Below, piece after piece: positions 39,201-47,647 of a DNA stretch of 64,000 nucleotides. Where the stretch lies: NCBI RefSeq assembly GCF_900105185.1, contig NZ_FNTJ01000001.1:817501-881500 (forward strand), in the 5' to 3' direction. Both the position numbers and the translations under genes were made by a program. How positions within the stretch are numbered: position 1 is the first letter of the stretch; each line of letters starts with the position of its first letter. Under the pieces are notes generated by a model, which was given only the letters and a program-made list of their open reading frames with translations, had not been told where the DNA came from and did not search any database. The stretch is from Pseudomonas saponiphila (GTDB lineage: Bacteria > Pseudomonadota > Gammaproteobacteria > Pseudomonadales > Pseudomonadaceae).

Positions 39201-39404
39201 CTGACCCGTTTACGCCCGGTGCTGATGACTGCCCTGGTGGCGTCACTGGGCTTCATCCCCATGGCCCTGGCCACCGGCACCGGCGCCGAAGTGCAACGGC
39301 CCCTGGCGACCGTAGTGATTGGCGGCATCCTGTCGTCCACCATCCTCACCTTGCTGGTGTTGCCTGCGCTGTACCAATGGGCTCACCGCAAGGAGCAGGA
39401 TTAG
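36267..39404 (+). CDS. czcA: Heavy-metal RND efflux pump CzcA
   Basis: A 1045-residue inner-membrane RND transporter with 12 helices and two large periplasmic loops, driving metal export by proton flow. The helix 4 signature LDFGIIVDGAVVIVEN near residue 400 is the type found in CzcA-like (Co/Zn/Cd) pumps. Monovalent-metal CusA-type pumps read differently there. Other family blocks: FGQLIIMVVYLPIFALTGV and PLATVVIGGILSSTILTLLV. The last gene of the czc operon. It is followed by the repeat array and no clear terminator. Confidence 0.95.
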   Translation: MFERIIQFAIEQRIIVLLAVLLMAGVGIASYQKLPIDAVPDITNVQVQINSAAPGFSPLETEQRITFPIETAMAGLPGLQQSRSLSRSGLSQVTVIFKDGTDLFFARQLVNERLQVAREQLPQGVEAVMGPISTGLGEIFLWTVEAEEGARKEDGTPYTPTDLRVIQDWIIKPQLRNVQGVAEINTIGGFAKEYQIAPDPKRLAAYRLTLNDLVTALERNNANVGAGYIERSGEQLLIRAPGQLASIEDIANIVISSSDGTPIRVRNVAQVQIGRELRTGAATENGREVVLGTVFMLIGENSRSVSQAVAKKLEEINRSLPEGVVAVTVYDRTNLVEKAIATVKKNLFEGALLVIVILFLFLGNIRAALITALVIPLSMLFTFTGMFSNKVSANLMSLGALDFGIIVDGAVVIVENAIRRLAHAQQHHGRMLTRSERLHEVFAAAKEARRALIFGQLIIMVVYLPIFALTGVAGKMFHPMAFTVVMALLGAMILSVTFVPAAIALFVTGKVKEEENLLVRSAKRGYAPVLDWVMGHRAATFALAAAILLGSAVLASRMGSEFIPSLSEGDFAQQALRVPGTSLTQSVDLQQRLEKTLLAQVPEIERVFARTGTAEIASDPMPPNISDSYVMLKPKAQWPDPGKSREALIADIQRASARVPGSAYELSQPIQLRFNELISGVRSDVAVKVFGDDMNVLNKTANDIAAALQGLSGASEVKVEQTSGLPVLTINIDRDKAARFGLNVGDVQDTIAVAVGGRQAGTLYQGDRRFDMVVRLSDQLRTDIDGLSRLLIPIPASTSTGNGQIGFIALSEVASLDLVLGPNQVSRENGKRLVIVSANVRGRDIGSFVEEATALIAGKVKVPAGYWTTWGGQFEQLQEASQRLQVVVPVALLLVFGLLFMMFNNLKDGLLVFTGIPFALTGGIMALWLRDIPLSISAGVGFIALSGVAVLNGLVMIAFIRNLREEGRTLSTAIHEGALTRLRPVLMTALVASLGFIPMALATGTGAEVQRPLATVVIGGILSSTILTLLVLPALYQWAHRKEQD

Positions 39405-39447
39405 CCCCCTCCTCCGTAGGCTGAGTGATGGTGCGCTTGCGAGCGTC

Positions 39448-39933
39448 TTCGCTGGCAAGCCAGCTCCTACGGAGGGCAGGTCCATCGGACCCATTCCTGT
39501 AGGAGCCGGCTTGCCGGCGAAGTCGATCTTGAGGATGTCTTCACCGTCCAGCCAACGCCCACGGAGGGCAAGTGCATCGGACCCATTCCTGTAGGAGCCG
39601 GCTTGCCGGCGAAGGCGATCTTGAGGATGTCTTCACCGTCCAGCCAGCGCCCACGTAGGGCAAGTGCATCGGACCCATTCCTGTAGGAGCCGGCTTGCCG
39701 GCGAAGGCGATCTTGAGGATGTCTTCACCGTCCAGCCAGCGCCCACGTAGGGCAAGTGCATCGGACCCATTCCTGTAGGAGCCGGCTTGCCGGCGAAGGC
39801 GATCTTGAGGACGTCTTCGCTGGCAAGCCAGCTCCCACGTAGGACAAGTGCATCGGACTCATTCCTGTAGGAGCCGGCTTGCCGGCGAAGGCGTTCTTGA
39901 GGATGTCGTCGCCAGCAAGCCGGTTCCAGCAGG
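39448..39933 (+). repeat. Tandem REPIN array, five units, exact 92-bp period
   Basis: GTAGGAGCCGGCTTGCCGGC occurs at 39499, 39591, 39683, 39775 and 39867, always 92 bp apart. The array is preceded by an inverted arm alone (39448-39470). Between heads lies a unit-specific spacer GATCTTGAGGATGTCTTC and an inverted partner. In units 1-3 the partner is degenerate (CACCGTCCAGCC[AG]GCGCCCAC); in unit 4 it is intact (CGCTGGCAAGCCAGCTCCCAC). The array fills the space between czcA and the next terminator; the 650 bp from 39405 to 40054 hold no gene. Confidence 0.92.
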
Positions 39934-39952
39934 ACGCTGCTCAATGGGCGGG

Positions 39953-39986
39953 CAAAAAAAAGCGCCCCGTATGGGACGCTAAAAAT
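39953..39986 (-). terminator. Rho-independent terminator (minus strand)
   Basis: On the minus strand the stem AGCGTCCCATACGGGGCGCT is followed by TTTTTTTT (the A-run 39953-39961 on the plus strand). It ends the small secreted protein gene at 40055-40273. Confidence 0.8.
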
Positions 39987-40054
39987 TCATCTCTTTCCAA
40001 AGGAGCATCCAAAAAACGCTTCAAGAGATGAATGTGCTCGGTTGGCAGGGGCCG

Positions 40055-40273
40055 TTAAATATCTTCCTCGGCCGCTGGTGTGGAAGCATCGCGAGGGGCT
40101 GTGCCGGTGTCGCCCGTGGCCGCGGTTTGCTGGTTGGCGTCGCCGTGAATCTGTTCCTGGCTGGCCAGGAAGGCGTCACGCATTTGCTGCGACCGTTCGC
40201 TGCCGTCGTCGGCCAAGGTGGTGAAGCTGGTGCCGGCCAGAAGGCCGATCAACAACAATTGGGTTGGGCGCAT
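40055..40273 (-). CDS. Small secreted hypothetical protein, 72 residues
   Basis: A signal peptide (MRPTQLLLIGLLAGTSFTTLA, cleavage after TLA) is followed by a hydrophilic 50-residue tail rich in Asp, Gln, Thr, Ala and Glu with no cysteine. A GGAG ribosome site lies just upstream of the ATG, and a terminator follows. It reads like a small periplasmic protein of pseudomonads without a known function. Confidence 0.7.
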   Translation of the reverse strand: MRPTQLLLIGLLAGTSFTTLADDGSERSQQMRDAFLASQEQIHGDANQQTAATGDTGTAPRDASTPAAEEDI

Positions 40274-40416
40274 GGATGGACTCCTGACAAGCTCTCGGGC
40301 CGGGAAAAGTCCGGCGGATCTGAGTGTGTCCGGGAGTATAGGGAGGCCAACCTAACGAGAAGGTGAGGCCGATATTACAGTTCTGAAAGGCGCGAGTCTG
40401 TGAAGAAGTTTTAACA

Positions 40417-40440
40417 CCGGGCAGGCCGTAACCTGCCCGG
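40417..40440 (-). terminator. Stem-loop after the OprD-type porin
   Basis: A 9-bp stem CCGGGCAGG / CCTGCCCGG lies ten bases past the porin stop. It is followed on the minus strand by TGTTAAAACTT, a weak U-run. Confidence 0.6.
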
Positions 40441-40449
40441 CTAGACGCT

Positions 40450-41778
40450 CTAGAGCAGGGCCAGCGGGTACTCGACGATCAGCCGGAATTCCTCCAGGTC
40501 GGATTCGAACTGGCTGGAACGGATGGTCGCCTGGCGGATGCGCAGGGACAGGTCCTTGAGCGTGCCGTCCTGGAACACGTACTTGGCTTCGATGTCCCGT
40601 TCCCAGCGACGTTGATCCGTCAGCGGATCACCCGCCGCGTCGCGGCGCATGTACACCGAGTTGGCGTGGCTGTAGTCGGCGTCGCTACCGCGGGCGTAAC
40701 GGGTCATGAAGGACAGCCCGGGAATGCCGAAGGTCTGCATGTCGAGGTCGTAGCGGACCATCCACGAGCGTTCCTTGGGCGAGTTGAAGTCGCTGTACTG
40801 GATCGAGTTGTCGAGAAAGATCGAGTCCGACTGGCGCAGGTAGTCGAAGTCGTCATTGCCGTTGTTGCGCTGGTGCGACAGGGCCAGGGTGTGGGCGCCG
40901 TAGGTGGCGCCGACCTTGGCGCTCCAGATGTTGTTGTCGAACTCGCCCAGCAGTTTCTTGCCCTCGTCCACGGCCTTGTAGTAGTTGAAGCCGCTGAACA
41001 GGGTCAGGTCGTCGGACACCGGGTAGTTCACCGCCGTGCCGAAGTAGTACTGGTCCCAGGCGTCTTTCAGGCGGCTGCTGTAGAGGCTGAAACTGAGGTT
41101 GGGGTTGAGCTTGTAATCGCCACCGAAGTAGCCGACCCAGGGTGAGTCGACCTTGCCGGCGTAGAAGGTGGCGAAGCCGTCGCGCATGCCGCTGCTATCG
41201 GGTTGGCTCATGGCGTGCAGGCGCCCGCCTTGCAGGTTGAGACCGTTGAGGCTGGTGTTTTCCAGGGTCACCCCGCGAAAGCTTTCCGGCAGCAGGCGCG
41301 AATCGCCGTAGTGCACCACCGGGGTCTTGGGGAACACGTCGCCGACTTTCAGCACGGTATCCAGGGCCCGCAGTTTCACCGCGCCGCCGGCCTTGCCGTA
41401 GCCGTCGGCGGGCTGGTTGTCGTGGTTCACCGGCAGCATGCCGAAGGAGCCACGGCCGCCGCTGCGCCCGCTGCCGGAGTCGAGCTTGAGGCCATACATG
41501 GCAAAGGCGTCGATACCGAAGCCGACCGTACCCTGGGTGAAACCGGATTGGAACTGGCCGATCAGGCCCTGGGCCCAGGCTTCGGAATAGCCGTTGCCGG
41601 TGGGGCTGGACTGGCCTTTGCGATCATCGCGGTTGAAGTAGTAATTGCGCAGCAGCAAGTCGAGGCGGCTGCCTTCGACAAAGCCTTCGGGGCGTTCCTC
41701 GGCGGCCACCGCGGCCACGGGACAAAGCCCCAGTACCGCGGCGAGCACGGACAGGGACAAGGGGGGATTGATACGCAT
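40450..41778 (-). CDS. OprD-family outer-membrane porin
   Basis: A 442-residue porin that takes up small nutrients such as amino acids or organic acids. A signal peptide (MRINPPLSLSVLAAVLGLCP then VAAVAA) precedes the barrel. Family text: EGSRLDLLLRNYYFNRDDR, WAQGLIGQFQSGFTQGTVGF, GLDxF-like AFAMYGLKLDSG, and RSWMVRYDLDMQTFGIPG near the C-terminus. The last residues EEFRLIVEYPLALL suit a final beta strand, though the very last residue is Leu rather than the usual Phe. The specific substrate cannot be read. Confidence 0.93.
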   Translation of the reverse strand: MRINPPLSLSVLAAVLGLCPVAAVAAEERPEGFVEGSRLDLLLRNYYFNRDDRKGQSSPTGNGYSEAWAQGLIGQFQSGFTQGTVGFGIDAFAMYGLKLDSGSGRSGGRGSFGMLPVNHDNQPADGYGKAGGAVKLRALDTVLKVGDVFPKTPVVHYGDSRLLPESFRGVTLENTSLNGLNLQGGRLHAMSQPDSSGMRDGFATFYAGKVDSPWVGYFGGDYKLNPNLSFSLYSSRLKDAWDQYYFGTAVNYPVSDDLTLFSGFNYYKAVDEGKKLLGEFDNNIWSAKVGATYGAHTLALSHQRNNGNDDFDYLRQSDSIFLDNSIQYSDFNSPKERSWMVRYDLDMQTFGIPGLSFMTRYARGSDADYSHANSVYMRRDAAGDPLTDQRRWERDIEAKYVFQDGTLKDLSLRIRQATIRSSQFESDLEEFRLIVEYPLALL

Positions 41779-42109
41779 GGGGTCGCTCCTGAGTGTTGGC
41801 AGCTATCAACTTTTATATCGCCAGAGGCGTTCTTATTGGGCTCGACCAACAGGCGTGGTAACGCCCTGAAAGTCGCCGTCGATAGTTGCAAACGGCAGAT
41901 AACGGCGCGGTGACCCGCTGATTACAATTGTGCAAGAAAGGCTCGTCGACAGGCGCCGGCAGCGTCCCTGAAACCCCGATGAACCGGGCGTTGGATGGCG
42001 CACCGGGACGATGCGGGCAGGCGCATTACAGATAAGTAATGTGCCCGTGATCATTGTGAAAGGGTCGGTTGCTTATCCTCGTCGCTGTCCACTGCACGAG
42101 GAAACTGTC
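41779..42109. promoter_or_regulatory. Divergent porin/DUF2790 control region, 331 bp
   Basis: No gene that I can support. A short palindrome GGCGT-GGTA-ACGCC lies near 41853-41866. Otherwise I see only promoter-type AT-rich stretches close to both starts. Confidence 0.35.
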
Positions 42110-42442
42110 ATGAAAGCTTTCAACCTGAGTATCGCCGCGCTGCTGCTGTCCCTCTCTTCCCTGGCCCTGGCCGAAGGCGGTGGTGATCGCACCTTTGCCC
42201 GGGCCATGGTGGAGAACCAGAAGGCCATGGAGCGTTATGCGGCGAGTCAGGGCAAGCCGGCGCCGGTGGTGCAGAACTACCGCTACGGCATGGATCTGGA
42301 TATCGCCAGGGTGGTCAGCGTCACCCCGCCGATCAAGTCCTGCAACGTGGTGCCTTCGCGCATGACCTACGAAGACTCCGCCGGCCAGCTCAAGACCATC
42401 GAGTACCAGGTCATGGGTCAGTGCCGCAACAACGGCAGCTGA
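42110..42442 (+). CDS. DUF2790-family secreted protein
   Basis: A 110-residue protein. A signal peptide (MKAFNLSIAALLLSLSSLAL, then AEGG) is followed by the DUF2790 core: YRYGMDLDIARVVSVTPP, CNVVPSRMTYEDSAGQ and IEYQVMGQCRNNG, with two conserved Cys that may form a disulfide. These small proteins are abundant and nearly confined to pseudomonads, and some are metal-induced. ATG 42110 has CGAGGAAA upstream; the frame's upstream extension is rejected. Confidence 0.85.
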   Translation: MKAFNLSIAALLLSLSSLALAEGGGDRTFARAMVENQKAMERYAASQGKPAPVVQNYRYGMDLDIARVVSVTPPIKSCNVVPSRMTYEDSAGQLKTIEYQVMGQCRNNGS

Positions 42443-42465
42443 CCCATCAGAGGCTGGCGCGGCCT

Positions 42466-42960
42466 TCAGTCGTTGCCGGGTTCAGGGTGCAGGGCGACGA
42501 TCATGTCGACTTCCACCGAGGCATTTTTCGGTAATTGATAGACCCCCACCGAGGTGCGCGTGTGCACCCCGGCGTCGGCGAAGATCGAATAGAGCACCTC
42601 TGAGGCGCCGTCCGCCACCTCGCTCTGCTGGGTAAAGTCCGCCGCGCTCTGCACGTAGACGTTGATCCGCAGGATGCGCCGGATCCGTTGCAGGTCGCCG
42701 AGCAGTTGCTCAAGGATCGCCAGGGCCCGCAGGGTACAGATCTGTGCCCCGTGGCGGGCCTGCTCCAGGCTGGTTTCGGCGCCTACCCGGCCGACCACCA
42801 TCACCTTGTCGTCGATCCGCGGGATCTGTCCGCTGACGTACACCTCATCGCCATTGCGCACCGTCGGCACATAGTTGCCGCCAATGCGCATCTCGCCGTC
42901 GAAACGGTGCCCAACCCGTGCTACTTCCTGCTGAAAAAGCGCTTTGCGTGATGCATCCAT
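42466..42960 (-). CDS. RidA/YjgF-family protein
   Basis: A 164-residue RidA-superfamily protein. RidA proteins hydrolyse reactive enamine/imine intermediates. Family text: VYVSGQIPRIDDKVMVVGRV, QICTLRALAILEQLLGDLQR, ILRINVYVQSAADFTQQSEV and RTSVGVYQLPKNASVEVDMI. The usual active-site Arg is candidate R in RTSVGV. The start is ATG 42960 with GGAG upstream. Longer than core RidA (128 residues) by about 35 residues, mainly N-terminal, so it belongs to a divergent subgroup. Confidence 0.85.
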   Translation of the reverse strand: MDASRKALFQQEVARVGHRFDGEMRIGGNYVPTVRNGDEVYVSGQIPRIDDKVMVVGRVGAETSLEQARHGAQICTLRALAILEQLLGDLQRIRRILRINVYVQSAADFTQQSEVADGASEVLYSIFADAGVHTRTSVGVYQLPKNASVEVDMIVALHPEPGND

Positions 42961-43033
42961 AGTCCAACTCCGTCGATCGCCTGAGATTTCCCGATGCCGA
43001 CTATACGCGCTCCAGAGCGCCGGTAAATCTTCG

Positions 43034-43062
43034 GGCAAAGCCCCGCAGGCAGGGGCTTTGCC
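43034..43062. other. Strong hairpin in the RidA/MCP divergent region
   Basis: An 11-bp perfect inverted repeat GGCAAAGCCCC / GGGGCTTTGCC with a 7-base loop between divergent genes. A terminator is not expected here; it could be a regulatory stem-loop or a leftover. A T-rich stretch (GAATTATTTTTG) follows on the plus strand. Confidence 0.5.
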
Positions 43063-43175
43063 GGTGGTTGAATTATTTTTGTCAGACAACTCCGGGTTGC
43101 TATTAAGAAATAACTTTCAGGGCCGATGTTAGGCCCACAGCAGCCTATTTTTTTATGTCCTCCCGGTGCCTCCCC

Positions 43176-44492
43176 ATGTTCAATAAACGCTTGAAGCAAG
43201 AGCTGGCGGCTCTTCGTGAAGAACTCTCGAGCCTTCAGCAAGTGAAGGAAAGTCTTGAAAGCGAGATGCTCGTGATCAATTTGAGCGCCGATGGACGGAT
43301 TCAATCGGTCAACCACAACTTCGCCCAGGAAATGCTCTACAAGAGCGGCGACCTGCTGGGGCGGTCCCTGGAAGACATCGTTCCGGCCCACGTCAAGCAC
43401 GACGAGTTTCACCAGCGCTTCAAGACGACCCTGGCCCGGGGCGAGCACTTTGCCGGCGCGGTGCGCCTGCTGCGGGGCAACGGCGAGGAGGCCTGGCTGC
43501 GCTCGATCTCCCAGCCGGTTCGCGATTCCGAGGGGCGGATCAAGTACTTCGCGATTTTCTCCAGCGACCTGACCCGCACCATCGAGGCCTCCCGGGAGCA
43601 CGAGAACCTGATCGGTGCACTGATGCGCTCCACCGCACTGATCGAGTTCGACCTCAATGGCCATGTGCTGACGGCCAATGACCGCTTCCTCTCCGGCATG
43701 GGCTACAGCCTGGCGCAGATCAAGGGCAAGCATCACCGCATGTTCTGTGAGCCCGAGGAGTACAACAGCGCGGCCTATCAGGCGTTCTGGAAACGCCTGA
43801 ATGCCGGGGAATTCATCGCCGACCGTTTCAAGCGCATCGATGCCCATGGCCGCACGGTCTGGCTGGAGGCGTCCTACAACCCGGTGCTGGACGCCAACAA
43901 CAAGCTTTACAAGATTGTGAAGTTCGCCACCGTGATCACCGATCAGGTGAATCAGGAACTGGCCGTGGCCGAAGCGGCCAACATTGCCTACAGCACCTCG
44001 TTGCAGACCGACAACTGTGCCCAGCGTGGCACCACCGTGGTCACCGAGGCGGTGAACGTGATGCGCGATCTGGCCAGGCACATGCAGGACGCCGGCGAGG
44101 GCATTGGCGCCCTGAACGAGCAGTCCCTGGTGATTGGCAGCATCGTCAAGACCATCAGCGGGATTGCCGAGCAGACCAACCTGCTGGCCCTCAACGCGGC
44201 GATCGAGGCAGCCCGGGCCGGGGAGCAGGGGCGCGGTTTCGCCGTGGTCGCCGACGAGGTCCGGCAACTGGCTTCGCGGACCAGCAAGGCCACCGAGGAA
44301 ATCGTCGGCGTGGTTCGGCAGAACCAGGACATGGCCCGTGACGCCGTGGAACTGATGGCCGAAGGCAAGTTGCAGGCTGAGCAGGGCCTGGCCCTGGCGG
44401 CGGAGGCCGGTACGGTGATCGTCGAGATCCAGGACGGCGCGCAGAAGGTGGTGAGTGCGGTGGGGCAGTTCGCCAATCAACTGTCGAGCTGA
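43176..44492 (+). CDS. Soluble PAS-PAS-MCP chemoreceptor, BdlA type, copy 1
   Basis: A 438-residue receptor with no membrane segment. An N-terminal coiled coil ([16 protein letters not shown]) precedes two PAS domains (about 28-140 and 150-262) and a short methyl-accepting hairpin (about 270-438). The hairpin tip [20 protein letters not shown] is intact, so it should couple CheA and CheW. This plan matches BdlA of P. aeruginosa, which controls biofilm dispersal. Start is ATG 43176. A near-twin gene follows 190 bp downstream. Confidence 0.92.
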   Translation: MFNKRLKQELAALREELSSLQQVKESLESEMLVINLSADGRIQSVNHNFAQEMLYKSGDLLGRSLEDIVPAHVKHDEFHQRFKTTLARGEHFAGAVRLLRGNGEEAWLRSISQPVRDSEGRIKYFAIFSSDLTRTIEASREHENLIGALMRSTALIEFDLNGHVLTANDRFLSGMGYSLAQIKGKHHRMFCEPEEYNSAAYQAFWKRLNAGEFIADRFKRIDAHGRTVWLEASYNPVLDANNKLYKIVKFATVITDQVNQELAVAEAANIAYSTSLQTDNCAQRGTTVVTEAVNVMRDLARHMQDAGEGIGALNEQSLVIGSIVKTISGIAEQTNLLALNAAIEAARAGEQGRGFAVVADEVRQLASRTSKATEEIVGVVRQNQDMARDAVELMAEGKLQAEQGLALAAEAGTVIVEIQDGAQKVVSAVGQFANQLSS

Positions 44493-44682
44493 GGGGGACG
44501 GCCCCGCAGGCGGGGCAGGGCTCGATGCTCTCGGAGCGGCGTGCGCTGGCTCCGAGGGTTTGTAGGAGTTTTCTGAAGAGCTGCTAGGAGGTTTCTGAAC
44601 TTCCGGGGGCAGCTTGGAGAAAGGTCACAGGGTGCCGATGGCTAGGGATCGTTGTATCCACTCTTAGTCTGTCGGTGTGTCC

Positions 44683-45999
44683 ATGTTCAATAAACGTCTG
44701 AAACAACAGCTTGCCTCCCTGAGCGATGAGCTGAGCGCTCTGCAGCAATTCAAGGCCTGTCTGGAAACCCAGGTGCTCAGCATCGAACTGGATAGCGAGG
44801 GGGTGATCCGTCGGGTCAACGAGAACTTCACACGGACCCTGGGCCTCGATGAGCAACGGCTCTGTGGGCATCCCCTGGAGCAGATCGTGTCGAGTCATGC
44901 GCAGGCGGGGCAGCTGTATCGCTCCTTCAGGGCGGCCCTGGGGCGCAACGAAAGCTACATCGGCCAATTGCGCTTGCAACGTGGCGACGGCCGCGATGCC
45001 TGGTTGCATGCCTGTGTCCAGCCGATCCACGACCCAGCCGGGCATCTGGACCACTACTCGCTGATCTGCACCGACCAGACGGCCGCGGTGCAAAGCGCCT
45101 GCGAGCATGAAAACCTGATGGCGGCGTTGCTGCGTTCCACTGCGGTGATCGAGTTCGACCTGCAAGGCCGGGTGTTGACCGCCAACCCGCGGTTTCTGGC
45201 GTGCATGGGTTACCGCCTCGATGAAGTGCAGGGCCAGAACCACCGTCTTTTCTGTGCTCCCGAGGAATATGAAGGGCCGTCGTATCAGGCGTTCTGGGCG
45301 CGCTTGAACGCCGGTGAATATGTCGCCGACCGCTTCAAGCGAATCGACAGCCAGGGCCGGGTGGTGTGGCTCGATGCCTCTTACAACCCGGTGCTGGATG
45401 CCAACGGCCAGCTGTACAAAGTGGTGAAGTTCGCCACCCTGATCACCGATCAGGTGAACCAGGAACGCTCGGTGGCCGAGGCCGCCGACATCGCCTACAG
45501 CATCTCCCGGCAAACCGATACCAGTGCCCAGCGCGGCTCGGCGGTAGTCACCGAGACCCTGGACGTGATGCGTGACCTGGCCAAGTGCATGCAAGAGGCC
45601 GGTGACGGCATCGAAGCCCTGAACGAGCAGTCCCTGGTGATTGGCAGCATCGTCAAGACCATCAGCGGGATTGCCGAACAGACCAATTTGCTGGCGCTCA
45701 ACGCGGCGATCGAGGCGGCCCGGGCCGGGGAGCAGGGGCGCGGTTTCGCCGTGGTCGCCGACGAGGTCCGGCAACTGGCCTCGCGGACCAGCAACGCCAC
45801 CGACGAGATCGTCGGCGTGGTCCGGCACAACCAGGACATGGCCCGCTCAGCGGTGGAGCTGATGGCCGAAGGGCGGCAGCAGGCCGAGCAGGGCCTGACC
45901 CTGGCGGCGGAGGCCGGCACGGTGATCGTCGAGATTCAGGACGGTGCCCAGAAAGTGGTGGACGCGGTGGGGCAGTTCGCCAGTCAACTGTCCACCTGA
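44683..45999 (+). CDS. Soluble PAS-PAS-MCP chemoreceptor, BdlA type, copy 2
   Basis: A 438-residue receptor of exactly the same length and plan as the gene before it. The MFNKRLKQ start and the PAS2 and hairpin regions are closely alike. PAS1 diverges most ([20 protein letters not shown] against [20 protein letters not shown]), which suggests altered sensing. Start is ATG 44683; GTG 44677 would add two residues. Its own promoter region (44493-44682) carries GC-rich hairpins. Together the two genes are a tandem duplication. Confidence 0.92.
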   Translation: MFNKRLKQQLASLSDELSALQQFKACLETQVLSIELDSEGVIRRVNENFTRTLGLDEQRLCGHPLEQIVSSHAQAGQLYRSFRAALGRNESYIGQLRLQRGDGRDAWLHACVQPIHDPAGHLDHYSLICTDQTAAVQSACEHENLMAALLRSTAVIEFDLQGRVLTANPRFLACMGYRLDEVQGQNHRLFCAPEEYEGPSYQAFWARLNAGEYVADRFKRIDSQGRVVWLDASYNPVLDANGQLYKVVKFATLITDQVNQERSVAEAADIAYSISRQTDTSAQRGSAVVTETLDVMRDLAKCMQEAGDGIEALNEQSLVIGSIVKTISGIAEQTNLLALNAAIEAARAGEQGRGFAVVADEVRQLASRTSNATDEIVGVVRHNQDMARSAVELMAEGRQQAEQGLTLAAEAGTVIVEIQDGAQKVVDAVGQFASQLST

Positions 46000-46022
46000 G
46001 TGGCGTGCTGCCGGTTTAGGCT

Positions 46023-46040
46023 CCGCGCCTGTGGGCGCGG
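46023..46040. terminator. Stem-loop between convergent genes
   Basis: CCGCGCC / GGCGCGG with a TGTG loop, between MCP copy 2 and a convergent GNAT gene. It lacks a U-run. Confidence 0.45.
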
Positions 46041-46046
46041 ATGGGC

Positions 46047-46574
46047 TCAGCGCGGCAGGGGGGCATGGCACTCGTAGTGCAAGCGGTCGAACCACTGTCC
46101 ATGCAGCAGGAAGCTGCGGCGTGAATGGCCGTAGCAGGAGAATCCGGACGCCTCCAGGACCCTGACCGAGCCGAGGTTTTCCGGACGGGCGTTGGCTTCG
46201 ATGCGGCTCAACTGCAACTCGCCGAAGGCCCGTCGCAGCACCTGCGTCACCGCCGCCCGGGCGATACCCCGGCCATTGAATCGGGCGCCCACGCGATAGC
46301 CCAGCTCGGCGCAATTGAAGTAGGGGCGCTGCACCCGGTGCAGATTGATGCGCCCCACCAGTTGCGAATCCTGTCGAATCAGAAACTGATAGCCGCGATC
46401 CGCGGCGGCGTCCTGTTGCGCCTGGGCGATGGCCTCGGCAACCCCTTCGGCGCAGTAGTACGCCGCGGGGCGGGCATTGATCGAGGCTTCGAAAAAAGCG
46501 CGGTTTTCTTGTTCAAACGCCAGCAGTTCCTGCCAGTCGTCCAGTTGTGGTGCGCACAGCTGCAGGTGGCTCAT
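46047..46574 (-). CDS. GNAT acetyltransferase, RimJ/RimL type
   Basis: A 175-residue acetyltransferase. YRVGARFNGRGIARAAV is the acetyl-CoA-binding motif A and ARPENLGSVRVLEASGF is motif B, both typical of the ribosomal-protein acetyltransferase-like (RimL/YdaF) group. The substrate is unknown. It stands alone between convergent MCP copy 2 and the LysR gene. Confidence 0.88.
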   Translation of the reverse strand: MSHLQLCAPQLDDWQELLAFEQENRAFFEASINARPAAYYCAEGVAEAIAQAQQDAAADRGYQFLIRQDSQLVGRINLHRVQRPYFNCAELGYRVGARFNGRGIARAAVTQVLRRAFGELQLSRIEANARPENLGSVRVLEASGFSCYGHSRRSFLLHGQWFDRLHYECHAPLPR

Positions 46575-46632
46575 GGTCCGGGGAATCTCAATCCGTTGCA
46601 GGCGCTTTCATCTCACGATTGCCTTGTGTGCA

Positions 46633-47538
46633 TCAAGCCTGCAGATGCGGATCGATCAATTCGGCGAACCATTCGATGAACACGTTCAGCCGGCGCGAAC
46701 GATGGCGGCGGTCGGGGTACAGGGCGCAGATGTCCATCGGCGCCACCGGCAACTGCTTGAGCACCTGCACCAGCTCGCCGCGATCGAGCAGGTGCTGCAC
46801 GTCGAAACGTGGCACCTGAATCAGCCCCAGGCCCTGGCGACAGCAGGCGATGTAGTTCTCGACGTTGTTGACGATCACCCGGCTGGGCAGGCCCAGAAGA
46901 TGTTCGCGCCCTTGCAGCAGGTACTCCCAGGGCTGTTCGCGACCGGTGTCCGGGGAGGCGTAACCGATCATCCATTGGCCGTTCTGCAAATCCAGGGGGG
47001 TGTGGGGTTCGCCGTGTTCGGAAAGATAGGCGGGGCTGGCGCAATTGATCATGGCCAACTGCCCCAGGGGCCGGGCGATCAGGCTGCTGTCCGCCAGGCT
47101 GCCGACGCGGATCGCGCAGTCGATGCCTTCCTGGACCAGATCGATGCTGCGGTCGCTGGCGCCCAGGGCCAGTTGCAGGTCGGGGTACTGCGTCAGCCAC
47201 TGGGGCAGGGCGGGCACGATCAGGCGCCGGGCAATGCGGCTGGGCACGTCGATATTCAAGCGCCCGCTGACATCCACCAGGCGATGGTGGAACAATTGGT
47301 TGAGTTCCGACGCGTCCGCCAGCAGGCGCCGCGCCCGCTCCAGCAAAATGGCGCCATCTGCTGTCAGTTGCACATGCCTTGTGGTGCGGTGCAGCAGTCG
47401 CGTGCCGAGGCCGGTTTCCAGTTGCTGCACGGCGGAAGAAACCGTGGCCCGTGGCAACTCCAGGGCATGGGCGGCCTTGATGAAGCTGCCCATGTCGGCC
47501 ACCTGGATGAACACGCGGTATTGCTCAAGCTTATCCAT
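46633..47538 (-). CDS. LysR-family transcriptional regulator
   Basis: A 301-residue LysR regulator. The winged helix (residues 1-60: DKLEQYRVFIQVADMGSFIK, RATVSSAVQQLE) is followed by the effector domain. The start is ATG 47538 (MDKLEQYRVF); upstream frame residues are rejected. It lies 109 bp downstream of the SDR gene on the same strand, a likely co-regulated pair. Confidence 0.9.
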   Translation of the reverse strand: MDKLEQYRVFIQVADMGSFIKAAHALELPRATVSSAVQQLETGLGTRLLHRTTRHVQLTADGAILLERARRLLADASELNQLFHHRLVDVSGRLNIDVPSRIARRLIVPALPQWLTQYPDLQLALGASDRSIDLVQEGIDCAIRVGSLADSSLIARPLGQLAMINCASPAYLSEHGEPHTPLDLQNGQWMIGYASPDTGREQPWEYLLQGREHLLGLPSRVIVNNVENYIACCRQGLGLIQVPRFDVQHLLDRGELVQVLKQLPVAPMDICALYPDRRHRSRRLNVFIEWFAELIDPHLQA

Positions 47539-47647
47539 CGTATGAACGATCCTGGTTCGGGGACGCCTGACGGCGGTGGAGCGCTGCATCGTCCGAGGCA
47601 ATCGATGCAGCGGCCCGGCAGGCCAATTTACCCCGTGGGCGCCAGGA

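Noticed and set aside
39448..39933. Possible CRISPR array
   Set aside because: Period 92 bp with imperfect palindromic heads and nearly identical spacers; no variable spacers and no cas genes.
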